Source of the DNA: Rebecca billardiae RCC1528
Lineage: Eukaryota; Haptophyta
Reading direction: 5' to 3'
Assembly: GCA_965240325.2 (NCBI GenBank)
Contig: OZ251224.1
Span: forward strand, 3,658,001-3,722,000
Length of the DNA stretch: 64,000 bases
Shown: piece by piece, positions 40,301 through 51,591 of the stretch
How the letters are laid out: each line of letters starts with the position of its first letter
Position numbering within the stretch: position 1 is the stretch's first letter
Translations under genes and position numbers: made by a program
The notes under the pieces: generated by a model
Database searches by the model: none
What the model was told of the DNA's origin: nothing
The model's input: only the letters and a program-made list of their open reading frames with translations

Positions 40301-43300
40301 CACCCGCTCGTCGCGCAGATGCTGGTGCGCTCGTCGGCGAAGCCGGACATCAAGACCATGGCCGAGCTGCTGCGCACGTCGGCCGCCGGCGGCGACACCG
40401 ACCGCCTCAAGTTCCTCCTGTCGATGGGCGTCGACATCGACGCGGCCGACTACGACGATCGGACTGCGCTGCACTACGCGGTGCGCTCGGGCTCGGTCTC
40501 GTCGACGCACCTGCTCGTGTGCGCGCTCGCGGACGTCAACATCGTCGACCGCTGGCTGCGCCCGCCGCTGCTCGACGCGCTCGAGGTGAACCCGAAGATC
40601 GCGTCCGTGCTGCTCCAGGCGGGCGCGCGCGTGCCGGACAGCCACAAGGACGACCCGGAGATCACGGCCAAGGTGCGCGCGGCCGAGGCGTCGGACCTGT
40701 ACGACGTGAACCGCGCGATCAGCGACACGTCCAGGCAGCGCGACAAGCTGAACGAGGCGAAGCTGAGCAAGTCGCGCGAGGTGGAGATGGAGATCGCCGG
40801 GCTCGCCGACGAGTTTGGGGGCCTCACGCGCGCGCAGCGCGGCCTCTTCCGCCAGGTCTCCAAGCACGCCGACATCTGGATCGCCGAGTACGGCGAGGAG
40901 GGCGACTCGGACACCGACTCCGACATCGGCTCGCAGGAGGGGGGCAGCGGGCGGATGGACCCGGAGGACCCGGACAGCGACTCGGACGACACGGACAGCG
41001 ACGACGGCAAGATGGAGGGCTCCACCTCGAAGCGCCAGTCCAAGCACTTCATCAAGCTCGTGCTGCAGCTGCCCAAGGCCGAGGACGGGCTGGTCGAGAT
41101 CCGCAACGCGTTCCGCACCAAGCTCGGGCCCGACATGCGCAAGCACATGCCCGAGCAGCAGCGCCGGCTCGAGGAGGACAAGGCGCTGTACCAGATGCTG
41201 CAGCAGGAGTTTGGCATCCCCGTCGAGAACGCGGACCGCGTCCTCGACGACATCTACGCCGAGCTCAACGTCTTCCTCGGCGACGTCGCGCCCAAGGCGC
41301 CGGTGAAGGGCACGCACGCGACCGCGGCGCACTCGCGCGACGACCCGATGACGGGCGCCGACTTCAGCGCCGCGGACGAGATGGAGGAGCTCGCCGCGGA
41401 GGGCGGCCACGCGTTCGTGGGCACGCGCAAGACGGCGCACAAGGTCGACGACATCAAGCGGAACTCGCTCCGCCGCGGCTCGAACGCGGGCACGTCGCTC
41501 ATCGACCTGTCGATGGCGCGCAGCAACGCCGACTCGTCGTTCAAGCGCAACGGCCTCGCGCACCTGCGCAAGAAGCAGATGACGCACCCGACCTTCGCCG
41601 ACTTCCTCGACTCGGACGAGCCGATCTTCCTCTCCGACCTCGGCCACGTCGTCCTCTTCTGCTCGCGCCGCTTCATCGACACGCTCGCCGAGCGGCACGT
41701 GAAGGCTGCGCGCGAGGCGGGCGTCAAGGACATGCTCGCCACCCCGCCCAAGCGCGACCCGAACGCGCCGCAGCCGCCGCCCATCTTTGAGGAGCGGTCT
41801 GGCTCGGACTTGATCAAGAGCGGAGGGCTGAAGGCGGTCACGCGCGCCGTGCGCGCCAGCTTCAACGGCAGCGAGCAGGGCACGCCGGGGATGTCGCGCT
41901 TCAGGCCGTCGCAGGCCAAGAATGACGGCTCGCCGACCGGCCAAGATCGCATCTCGCCCAAGCGCGGCGCGGCGAGCCCGCCGAGCTGGTCGCCCGACGG
42001 CCAACGGCGCGCCAGCCTCACCTTGGAGGAGGCGGACGGCAAGAACCGGCGGTCCACCGCGTCTTCGGACCAGGATCCGTCGTTCATCAAGCACCTGACG
42101 GTCACGCCGAAGGGCGGCGGCTCCTTCTACGGTGATGGCGCGGCCGACGCGATGCGCTCGGTGGAGAAGGCGCTCTTCATCATCACGAGTCTCTTCCGCG
42201 TCTTTGACCACGCGGGCAAGGGCGTGATCCGGCTGCGCGACGTGAAGCGGCTGCAGGGCGATCTGGGCGAGCTGGGCTCGACGGAGATCAAGTCGCTGCT
42301 GTCGTACCTGATGGCGGCCTCGCGCACCTTCGCGCTTCCCGCCGTCGAGGACGCCGGGCTGATGGTGGGCGCGCCGGGCGCGGCGGAAGACCCCTTCTAC
42401 GGCCGGCGCCGCAGCAGCACGCCCGCCTTCGACCTGGACGGCAGGAAGAGTGGCAAGCGCACGTCGCAGAAGCTGCGCACCTCGCTCATGCTCAGCGCCG
42501 ATGGCATCGTGATGAAGGCGCAGGACCGGCAGCCCGAGGCGCACAAGCCGGCGGCGATGCCGCCTGCCAGCGAGGCGATCGAGCCGCCTCCGGCCGCCGC
42601 GCCCGACGTCGTCGTTTCGCTCTCGGCCAACGTCGCCCCGCCAAACCTCGATGTCGTGGAGGAGGCGGCGCCGGCGGAGGAGACGGACGACGCGCCGCTC
42701 TTCGCCTCGGGCGAGCTCAACCGGAAGCACATCGTCTCGGACGACGCGGCCGACGAGATGTACCTCGGCCGCGGCAACGTGCTCGGCGCGCTCGGCCAGG
42801 ACAAGGTCCAGGCCACGCGGCCAGGCCGCGCGCGCAAGGCGCGCGCAATGACGGAGGTGCAGTTCTTCGTCGGCGTCGCCTCGTGGATCCTCCTCTCGCA
42901 CTCGGAAGACGCGGACAGGGACGAGGGGCTCACCGACTTCGAGGGCATCGCCGCGGCGGAGGGCGTCTTCATCCCCAAGCTCAAGACCGGCCCCGCCGCG
43001 GCCGAGAACAAGCAGACGGCGGCGGCGGCTGCCAAGGCCGCCAAGGCGGAGGCGGCGGCCAAGGCGGCGCACGAGGAGGCGATCGTGCGCGAGCTCGACG
43101 CCGCGCTCAACTCGGTGGCGGCGTGCCTGCTCCTCGCGGACAACCTGCAGCAGCGCGTCGACACCGGCCGCATCAACCTCGCCGAGCCGACGGACACGGA
43201 GGTGCTGCTCAAGGCGGTGCAGCACTCGGTCGTGATCCCGCACGGCACCAACGCGGGGCACATCGAGCAGTGGGTCGAGGTGCACCTGGACATGCGGCTG

Positions 43301-46300
43301 GGCACGATCGGGACGCACCACGGGCACCACCCCGAGCGCGGCTCCGAGACCGGGCACCACGCCCACGCCCACGCCCACGCCCACGCCGCCGGCGAGGAGG
43401 GCGGCTCGGAGGACGGGCTGCGCGAGGACAAGCTGATTGCCGCCGAGCTCGAGGAGGGCATTGACACGACGCTGCTCACGTGGCAGACGCTGCTCGGCCG
43501 GCTGCGCGAGCGCGCGGCGACGCTGCGCAACGAGGCGGGCGACAACCTGAACGCGCAGCAAGCGAAGAAGGGCCCGGTCGCAGCCGTCCTCGAGGCCTTC
43601 GGCGTCGGCTCCTCGGCCGTCGTGCCCGTCGACGACGCCAACGCTGAGGGCGGGCACGAGGGCGAGGGCGAGGGCGGCGCGGTGGTGTGGCCGTGGTACA
43701 TCATGAGCGTGCGCTCGCAGTGGTACTCGTACATACACACGCTCTTCCTCGTGCTGGTGATGTGGGACGCGCTCTTCGTGCCGATGCAGCTCGCCTACTT
43801 CGACGAGATCTCGCGCATGCCGTGGGTGCTCGGCCTCAACCTCACGTTTGACGTGCTGTACGCGATGCGGATCGTGCTCCTCTTCCACACGACCTACATC
43901 AACGAGAAGTCGGTCGAGGTGTTCCGCCCGCGCGAGATTCGGCGGCAGTACCTCGCGGGCGACTTCGCGCTCGACCTCTTCGCGTGCTGGCCGCACGACC
44001 AGGTGCTCTGGGCGCTCGGCGTGCCGACCATGATCCGCTTCGGGCTGCGGCTGCTGCGGATGATCAACTGCCGGTACGCGTTTGCGTCGTTTGGCCGCTG
44101 GAAGGCCAAGCTGAGCGACTCCGACTTCAGCTCGGGGCTGATCAAGAACCTGACGCCGCTCTTTATCACGATCCACTACATGGCGTGCGTGTGGAACGTC
44201 CTCGGCTTCTCCGACGTGGGGCGCACCTTCGGCATCCGCACGTGGGCGGACGTGTACCTGCACTCGCGCCAGGACGTCGGCGGTGAGATCACCATCTACT
44301 CGACCGCCGAGGAGAAGCTCCTCGACCAGTACCTCACGGCGATCTTCTTCGTGCTCTCGCTCATCTCGGCGCTGGGCGTGGCGCAGCTGCCGGCCAACAT
44401 GGCCGAGTTCTTCGCCTTCGTCGTGCTGGCGATCCTCAACATGACGATCTACGCGTACTGCGTCGGCGGGATCTCCGGCCTCGTGATGAAGCAGGACGAC
44501 GAGATCGTCGGCAAGCGCGCGCACCTCGAGCTCGTGCACGCGTACGTGCGGCACGTGCACGTGCCGCCCGAGCTGAAGGACCGCATGACCAAGTTCTTCG
44601 TGCAGCGGCTGCAGCACACCTCGCTCTCGTCCGTCGACTCGGAGCAGATCTACTCGGGGCTGCCGATGCCGCTGCAGATGGAGGTGGCGGCGCACACGAA
44701 CCGCGCGCTCGTGGGCAACTGCGCGCTGCTGCGCGGCTGCTCGACCGGCTTCCTCGACCGGCTCTCCTCGTCGCTGCGCGAGCGCGAGCTCGAGGCGGAG
44801 ACGGTGGTCTTCCGCTCGGGCGAGGCGTGCAAGGAGCTCATGATCGTCGCGTCCGGCACCATCGAGACGCTGGAGGAGGGCGAGGGCGCGGACGACTCGG
44901 TGGAGACGCTGGGCCCGGGCGACACGGTCGCCGAGGTCGCCTTCGTCTTCCGCATCCGCCACTTCAAGACCGCGCGCGTCGGGCGGAACGAGAAGGCCTT
45001 CGCGTTCACGCTCGCGACCGAGCTGTGCGCGCCGCGCCGGCCGCCCCGCGTTCACGCCCGCGCGGCGCACGCACGGCCGCGCGCCCGCGGCGTTGCTGAC
45101 CGGCCACCGTCCCACCGCCGCACGCGCGCGCCCCTCGCTCACGCGCCGCAGGTACAAGGAGCTGCTCAAGGCGTTCCCGACGCAGGAGGACATCATCATG
45201 GACAACGCAGTGCGGCAGTACGAAGGTGTGTGCCACGGCCGTGCCCGCGCGGCGCATCGGCTGCACACGCCGCCCGGCGCCGCCCTCCGCCCCCGCTGAC
45301 CCTCGCGCTCGCGGCCGCCCGCCCTCGCCTCGTCGCGCGCGCTGGCGCAGGGATGGCCACTGCGCGCTCGGGGAAATCGGGCAAGTCCAAGGCATCGAGC
45401 GGCGGCGGGTCCTCGTCGGCTCTGTCGGCGGGCGACGGCAACTCCTCCGTCGGCGGCAGGTCCGACCTGTCCAACGTGCAGGACGTGAAGACGCTGCACA
45501 AGGTGGGCGCCGAGCCGAGCGCCTGCGCGCGGCGGCCGCGCGCACGGCCGCGCGGCTCCCGCCTCTGCGCATCCCGTGCGCTGCGCTCACGCGGCACGCG
45601 CGCCGTCTGCTTTCCCCGCGCAGATCCTCGCCGAGGCGAAGCGCAAGCGCGAGGAGCTGATGCACGCGCGGCTGTGCACGGCGTGCGCCAAGGGCGACTA
45701 CGACAAGGTGCGCCGCATGCTGACGGGCCGCTCGATCGACATCGACCACGGCGACTTTGAAGGGCGGCGGGCGCTGCACCTCGCGGCGTGCGGCGGCGAC
45801 AAGCGCGTGATCGAGCTACTGCTCGCGTCCCGCGCGGACGTGAACATCGAGGACAGCCTGGGCAACACGCCGCTCGACGACGCGCTCCACTCGGACAACG
45901 CCGACGCCGCGGCGCAGCTCGCGAGCCACGGCGGGCGGCACGGCTCGCGCAACGTTGCCGACGAGGTGTGCACGGCGGGCAGCCACGCCGAGGGCAAGCA
46001 AGAGCTGCAGCGGCTCTGCCAGTACGGCGGCAACGTGAACGCGGCCACGCACGAGCAGCGCACGGCGCTGCACATCGCCGCGTCCGAGGGCCGCGTGGAC
46101 AACCTCCGGATGCTGCTCGAGAACAAGGCGGACGTGAACGCGCGCGACCGGCGCGGCTCGACACCGCTGCAGGACGCGCTGCTCGGCCGTCAGGACGAGG
46201 CGTGCGAGCTGCTGCTGCAGCACGGCGCGATGCTCGGCGAGTTCGACACGGCGCTGCACATGAACACGGCGGCCGCGGAGAATGACACGCTGCACCTCGC

Positions 46301-47161
46301 GCGGCTCATCAAGTTCCGCTGCTCGATCAACACGCAGGACGAGCTCGGCCGCGCGCCGGTCCACCTCGCCGCGTCCAGGCGCCGGATCAACGCGCTCAAC
46401 TTTCTGCTCGACACGGCCGACATCGACGTCAACATCGAGGACAAGTTCGGGAACACGGCGTACGACGACGCGATGCGCGACTCGGCGAAGGAGCAGAAGG
46501 TCCTCCGCGCCCTGCTCGAGACGCGCGGCGCGCGGCCCGGCAGCCACGTCCACAGCGCGTCGATGGCGCAGTCGGACATGGAGGCCGAGAGGCAGACGGT
46601 GGCGGCGCGCGTCGTCTCGCAGCGCGACCTCACGCTCACCGAGGCGCGCACGATCCGGCAGTGGGTGAAGGAGGAGCGCGAGGCGGTGGCGGCGTTCAAC
46701 GAGCAGCTCAAGGTCGCCATCGCGCTGCAGCGCGAGCGCGGCGCCGTGCTCGCCGACGAGCTGCCCGAGCTGTGGGAGCAGGTGTACGCGTACGCGGAGG
46801 GCTACTTTGACTGGCGCGAGGAGGCGCTGCAGACGGTCGCGCCGACCATCCGGCGCTGGTTCGAGCAGAACCGCGACTTTGCCCTTGTCGCGCTGCAGAA
46901 GCTGCAGCAGAAGGTGCGTGCGCGCGCCGCCTCTGCGCTCCGTCGGCCCGGCGCGCGCTGCCGTCCAGCTCGCGCCCGCGCTCCGCGCGCCCTCGCGCCG
47001 TGTGATGGCTCACACCACGAATGCGCGCCGCTCGCCCCGCGGACGTGCGCCTGCGTGTGCAGTTCCACGACCTCGCCATCCTCGGCGAGACGGATGCCAA
47101 GCCGGTCGAGCGCTTGTACGAGGTCACGTTCCGGAAGCCTGTGAAGGTGGATGGGAGGTGA
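37332..47161 (+). CDS. Giant tandem channel: two CNG/AKT-type modules, each with cyclic-nucleotide-binding and ankyrin domains
   Basis: Eight exons (37332-38360, 38502-38688, 38801-39207, 39347-45024, 45152-45225, 45351-45502, 45624-46913, 47063-47161) splice in phase to 2,971 residues. Module I has an S2-like segment near 218-240 and an S4-like 'LVQVVRTVRVRELV'. S5 crosses the exon 1/2 junction ('SVPHW' then 'VACIWWALAA'). The pore ends T-S-M-G-Y-G at residues 401-406, split by an intron, and S6 follows. Then come a C-linker, a cyclic-nucleotide-binding fold (542-650) and ankyrin repeats (686-973). The linker (about 1000-1990) is acidic and carries EF-hand-like and His-rich segments. Module II has S1-S6 (1998-2260), an S4 'RFGLRLLRMINCR', a pore reading S-A-L-G-V-A, a second nucleotide-binding fold (2340-2430) and ankyrins (2532-2815). 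It resembles plant AKT K+ channels duplicated within one chain. Confidence 0.85.
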
Positions 47162-47465
47162 GTGCACCCAAGGATGCGCTGGGACGACGGACCAACACAT
47201 TTTCGTCGTCCGTTGTGAGGCGCGTCACGCGTGAGGCCCGCACTGTGCGCGGGTGCGCCAACTGCCAACTGGCAACTTGTTACTGCTGGCGTTTATGACA
47301 GCAAGGTTTCGTTGTCTCTGTGTTGTCACAATAATAAGGGCGGGATTACGTATCCCCTCCACTTGTGAGTCGATGTATTGTTGCTGTCGCGATAGTGATT
47401 ACTCAGATCGATGGCTGATGATTTAAAAAGTCAATCATCATTATAATCATGTCATCTCATCAATA
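47162..47465. other. Intergenic, channel 3' flank
   Basis: This stretch is A+T-rich from 47320 and no gene is seen. It runs to the 5' boundary of composite element copy 2 at 47466. The channel stop codon overlaps a GTGAGT donor-like word (47158-47163), so a further exon once present downstream cannot be excluded. Confidence 0.5.
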
Positions 47466-47766
47466 ATGGCCCGCGGTGCAGGGCGGAGCGCGCAGCGTGG
47501 AGCCCGCACCAGCGGGCCCGAATGTTCAACGTTTCAAAAAGATCTTTGATCAAGAAAAAAGGGACGGGGGACGATTTTCAGGGCTGGAGGAGACCGAGTT
47601 TCGAATTTTGAGACTCCCTTACAGGTGCATTAGCGTCGAAAAAGGTCGCGCCCACGGCAAGTTCATATTGGAGTGACGCCCGTCCAAAAAACTTCACGCC
47701 CTTTAGGATCCATAACGTAACGAACCGTTACAAGCGATTTTTTCCAGCCAATGAGATTGCCGCAAG
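47466..47766 (+). repeat. Repeat A, copy 2
   Basis: This copy has the same start ('atggcccgcggtgcagg'), the same 55-base foldable leader and the same A/G-rich core as copy 1. Its similarity extends to 'atgagattgccgc' near 47753-47765. A small insertion ('tgttcaa') and several substitutions distinguish it from copies 1 and 4. Confidence 0.8.
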
Positions 47767-47962
47767 GTCATCAAGGAGCGATGACGACGTATCTAGATAG
47801 CCAGCCGGCACCGCGGGCCATTCGTTCATTACTTGTGTGCTGGACTGCGCTTGTTATTAATTCATTACTTGTGTGCTGGACTGCCGCTAGCTTTTGCGGG
47901 TTCTGATCATCAATCACCCAGGGCCCGGTCTGGTCATAAATGAGCCGCCCGCCGTTTATGAC

Positions 47963-47995
47963 GACCCATTCATGTACATGTATGAACAATGGGTC
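47963..47995. repeat. Inverted repeat, 8-base-pair stem
   Basis: GACCCATT (47963-47970) pairs with AATGGGTC (47988-47995); the 17-base loop contains a second small palindrome, CATGTACATG. It lies between repeat A and the coiled-coil gene of element copy 2. Confidence 0.6.
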
Positions 47996-48199
47996 ATTAG
48001 ACCGCGTCGTATCTTAAAAAAACCGCTTCACGTTGCACCGCGTCGTATCAATGCTCGTAAATGAAATTCTATTCTACCGCTTCACGTAGTAACCCTGAGA
48101 TGATCATAGATTATTGAAGATGCTCCCGTCAAGTCGTCGCGGCCCCGTCACCGACGCAAAACAACAGAGGTGGGCCCGATCGCACGTGGGTGGGGGGCG

Positions 48200-49590
48200 A
48201 TGGCAAGCAGCACCTCGACCGGCGACGCCGACCAGGACTACGTTCGCCGCGTATTGAACGCGCTGCTCGACTCGAGGACGGTGACGCGGGTGAACAACAC
48301 CACGTTCCAGAGCACCGCTGCCGCCATCTCCGTCGCCAGGCACAAGCAGACCATCCCCGGCGCCGCGAGCGAGTACGGCGTACGTCAACAAAAGCGATCA
48401 AGCAGCTCCTTGGCCAGGTCCGCAAGGTGCTGGCGGCGGAGGGCGCACTCGGCAGCGGTGGCGCTGCGCGGTTGATCACCGACTTTCGTTCGTGCCCCGC
48501 AGGCGTTCGTCACTCGAGGAGCAGCGCGCAAGGGCGAGCCGAGTCCGGAGCACGCGAGCTCGTCGCTCGCCGCCCGGAGCAGAGCGCGCCGCTGCGAGCG
48601 AGCGGGCGCGGCAGAGCTGATGAGCCGGATGCGCCCGGAGCTCGCGCGGCTGAAGGGCGAGCTCGAGCACGCGAGCTCGCGCCTCGACGCCGAGCGCGAG
48701 CTCCTCCTCAACTCGGTCGACGGCGGCGCGGAGGTGCAGCAGCGTGAGGACGAGCAGGAGCATCAGTGAAACGCGCGCCGGTTCCGGGTCGCGCAGCGGT
48801 GCCCAGCTGCCTGCCACGCGAGCGGCGGCCACGTGGCGCGAGGAGCTGCGTGGGGAAATCGCCGCGCGCGTCGACGCGGCGATCACCGGGCTGCAGGCCT
48901 CGGCAATCGACGCGGTGCGCACCCTCGCCGCCAGCCGCGACGACTCCGCCGTCGAGCTGCAGCAGCTGCGCGCGCAGATGCCAGAAGTGCCGATGGGCGG
49001 CGGCGTATCAGCAGGCTGACGTGCACGAGCACGTGACACGCGGAGGCGCTAGGCGCCAAGCTGGCGAAGTGCGGCGCCGAGCTCGACGAGCTGAGCGACG
49101 CGGCAACGGACGCGCTGGGCGCCCGCGCCGCCATCGTCGCGGCGCCCTCCAGCAGCTCGAGCAGCTGTGGATAGTTGGCCGTCGAGGCGACCGCGGGTGT
49201 GACTCACAGTGTGAGTGAGCCGGCGCGCGGCTCAGCCTGCCGCTGGCAGCCGCCGTCTTCGAGGCCGACGCGGCGGAGGAGGCGGCGGGCGAGCACGGCG
49301 GCGCGGTGGAGCAGGCGCGCACGCGCGGCGGCAGGCGCGACGCGCCGCTCGCCTCGTTCCACCGCCCCGAGCTCCGCTCGGTCGGTCTCGGTGCGAGGCT
49401 GCGCAGCCGGCAGGCCGGGGCCAGCAGTGGCGCGCGCTCTCGCTCTGCCGGCACGAGCGACCAGCGGCCCGTCGTCGAGCGCATGGCGCAGGGCGAGTAC
49501 CTCAAGCAGGTGCGCCCGCTCGCGCGCACGCGCCGGCTCGCGCCGCGCGAGCGCCTCTCGTCCTGCCTGCGCGCGCGCGCCGGCCGCTAG
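48200..49590 (+). pseudogene. Coiled-coil gene of the composite element, copy 2 (frames broken)
   Basis: An ATG at 48200 opens 'MASSTSTGDADQDYVRRVLN' and reads about 60 residues. The sequence then shifts frame near 48380-48395 into 'TKAIKQLLGQVRKVLAAEGA'. Further on, past an acceptor-like CCCCGCAG at 48501, come 'MSRMRPELARLKGELEHASS' with 'RLDAERELLLNSVDGGAEV', then 'AARVDAAITGLQASAIDA', then a helix with a TAG at about 49168. The end is 'SDQRPVVERMAQGEYLKQ' next to a GTGCGC donor-like site at 49510. The 'KGELEHASS' to 'QQREDEQ' block is almost identical in copy 3. I read it as a helical, coiled-coil protein gene that is probably decayed. Unrecognised introns could rescue some of the frame changes. 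Confidence 0.5.
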
Positions 49591-49724
49591 TCCCCGCGGC
49601 GGCCCGCGGACCCGCGGCGACAGTCCTCGGCCCGCCGGCCCGGTGGGCGGCAGTGACTGAGTTGGCGGTGGCAGCTCAGGCGAACTGTTACACATGTCAG
49701 ACTGACACAGCAGCCGACGGAGGG

Positions 49725-49783
49725 TGCGCCGCGGGCCCCGAACTACGTTCGTTCTACGGAAAAAGACCGCGGAACGCGGTCAT
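49725..49783 (+). repeat. Repeat B, copy 2
   Basis: This is the same 59-base block as copy 1 with a few substitutions. The palindrome GACCGCG-GAA-CGCGGTC is intact. It is followed at once by A+T-rich sequence. Confidence 0.8.
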
Positions 49784-50095
49784 AATTATCATCAACGAAT
49801 ATAAATAATTTACTCGGATCGTTCATCATCGCGTCGTCTGATATGACTGACGATGCTGCGTCCGGCGGTGGCCGTTTCGTGCACGGCATCACGCAATATC
49901 ATCACCTCCGACCTCGGCGGCATCGCCCTCGGTGTTGCAGCCTGCGCCCCGGTGCTGAGTGCTGCGCGCACTGTGCACCGTCAATCAATAACGCCGTGAC
50001 GCCACTCGGACTCGGTCTCGGCCTCGCCGCCAGCGTGAGCGTCACGCGCTGTCCGTCGCAGCGCTGAGTGAAACTGAAAGTCGCATAGAGAGAGA

Positions 50096-50133
<38 letters not shown>

Positions 50134-50227
50134 AGAGAGTAGAGAGAGAGAGAGAGGGAGAGAGAGAGTCTGCTGAGAGACTCATCACTAGAGAGAGAGA
50201 TTACTGTATATATAGATCGAGAGCATT
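49784..50227. other. Spacer between element copies, with GA microsatellite
   Basis: This 444-base spacer contains no gene. From 50088 to 50200 it is a dense (GA)n tract broken by a few other words, ending just before the 5' boundary of the next element at 50228. Confidence 0.7.
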
Positions 50228-50526
50228 ATGGCCCGCGGTGCAGGGCGGAGCGCGCAGCGTGGAGCCCGCACCAGCGGGCCCGAACCACGTTTCAAAAAGA
50301 TCTTTGATCATATCAGCAAGAAAAAAGGGACGGGGGGCGGCGGAAAAAAAGGGACGGGGGGCGATTTTTAGGGCTGGCGGAGACCGAGTTTCGAGTTTTT
50401 GAGATCGCATTGAGAGGTCTATCAGGCCAAAAAAAACCGCGCCCAGCTGATTCCCTTAAGTAAAGTGCGATATATCTGGACGTCAGCTGGACGTGACATT
50501 AGTGTAACGGTTCGTTACGAGCGAAT
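50228..50526 (+). repeat. Repeat A, copy 4
   Basis: This copy is closest to copy 1 ('gaaccacgtttcaaaaagatc' shared), with a 37-base partial duplication of the A/G-rich core near 50310-50360 ('aaaaaagggacgggggg' occurs twice). Confidence 0.8.
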
Positions 50527-51123
50527 CGTACTCGTCTTCCCGGATCGCGTGACGTCCGGACTGGGCCACATCCGGATCGTCGGAGGTGACGTGCCCCGGC
50601 ACGATGGGCGATGGCGGATATGCGGGACGGCGCCTGCACGTGCCTCCGGACCCGCCTCCCGCTTGCTGCTCACGCAGTCAGCTGCGACCGTGGCGCATGA
50701 TCGCAGAAGCAGTGCCGGCAGTACGGCCTGCATCAGCTAGTGCCGCGCCGTCGTGGCGCGCGCGGTACGGTTGCGCGTTTGCAGCGCTCGCCGGTCGGCG
50801 ACGGCACGCGCGTGCGGCTCAGGTGTGTCAAATGCGGTCTCGTCGGCGCGCTTTCGCCTGCCACCTCGTGCACCCGTGCCGCCAGTTTCATCGTCTTCAT
50901 GAGGACTGCTGCTGCTGTCGCCATCCGCTCTCCATCACCCCGAGTCGCCGGTCGCGCGGCGCGCGCGGTAGGCACTAGGCAGGGCGTACGGTCACTCACC
51001 CGTGCAACGGGTCAAGTGGCCAGAGTACGTCTGGTCGTTGGCTGGCACGGGCCGCAGCGCTAAAGCACCCTGCTGTCACACCCGACTCCTTCAGTACTCC
51101 GAGCTCCGCTGCACGACTCACTC

Positions 51124-51251
51124 GGCACGATCGCGGACGGGTCGGATCCGAGCTGATCAGCCAGAGTTGGACACAGTTTGGCAGCTACGAGTAGTAATTC
51201 CGATGCCGATGGCACGATCGCGGACGGGTCGGATCCGAGCTGATCAGCCAG
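51124..51251. repeat. Perfect 41-base direct repeat
   Basis: The sequence beginning ggcacgatcgcggacggg occurs at 51124-51164 and again, identical, at 51211-51251, separated by 46 bases. It lies inside element copy 4. Confidence 0.85.
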
Positions 51252-51467
51252 TTGGACATTTGGCAGCTAGTTGTCAGACGGACGTCCGATTTGACGACCG
51301 GTGCCGGGTGCGGTCTCAGGTCCGCTGCTGTGATTGTGTGAATAAGTGTGAATGAGTCTCGCGGTCGCGCAGGCAGGGCGACGGTCGGACTAATATAGCT
51401 TCAGTCATCTCAGAACCGACTTCAACTGGCGAACTGCCACTACGGCGGAGAGCCGCGATTGCACGGC

Positions 51468-51529
51468 CACCGCGGGCCCCCAACTGCGTTGATTCTATGC
51501 AGAAAAGGACCGCGTCAGAACGCGGTCAT
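51468..51529 (+). repeat. Repeat B, copy 4
   Basis: The block is conserved to the final 'cggtcat'. The palindrome stem GACCGCG/CGCGGTC is unchanged while the loop is TCAGAA instead of GAA. Confidence 0.75.
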
Positions 51530-51591
51530 TAGCAGTAGTTAGAGACAGACGGAGAGACGAGATCGAGAGAGTTACTCTACTGCTGTCTGAT

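Larger units (their letters stand above)
47466..49783 (+). mobile_element. Composite A-B repeat element, copy 2
   Basis: Repeat A occupies 47466-47766 and repeat B 49725-49783, ending at the conserved 'cggtcat'. Inside are short direct repeats ('attcattacttgtgtgctgg' twice near 47824-47884 and an 'accgcgtcgtat' word twice near 48000-48050), an 8-base-pair hairpin at 47963-47995, and the most complete copy of the coiled-coil gene. It lies directly downstream of the giant channel gene in the same orientation. Confidence 0.65.
50228..51529 (+). mobile_element. Composite A-B repeat element, short copy 4
   Basis: Repeat A (50228-50526) and repeat B (51468-51529) are present in the usual order and orientation, but the coiled-coil gene is missing. 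The 940 bases between carry unrelated GC-rich sequence and a perfect 41-base direct repeat (51124-51164 and 51211-51251). It looks like a derivative with a different interior, which supports A and B as the defining ends of the element. Confidence 0.6.

Noticed and set aside
39167-45499. Minus-strand open frame of about 2,110 codons opposite the channel gene
   Set aside because: It is an antisense shadow of GC-rich codons: composition is Arg/Val/His/Leu-rich with no domain, while the plus strand shows clear channel, ankyrin and nucleotide-binding motifs.
50088-50200. CRISPR-like or functional array at the GA-rich tract
   Set aside because: It is a simple (GA)n microsatellite without spacers, in a eukaryotic context.
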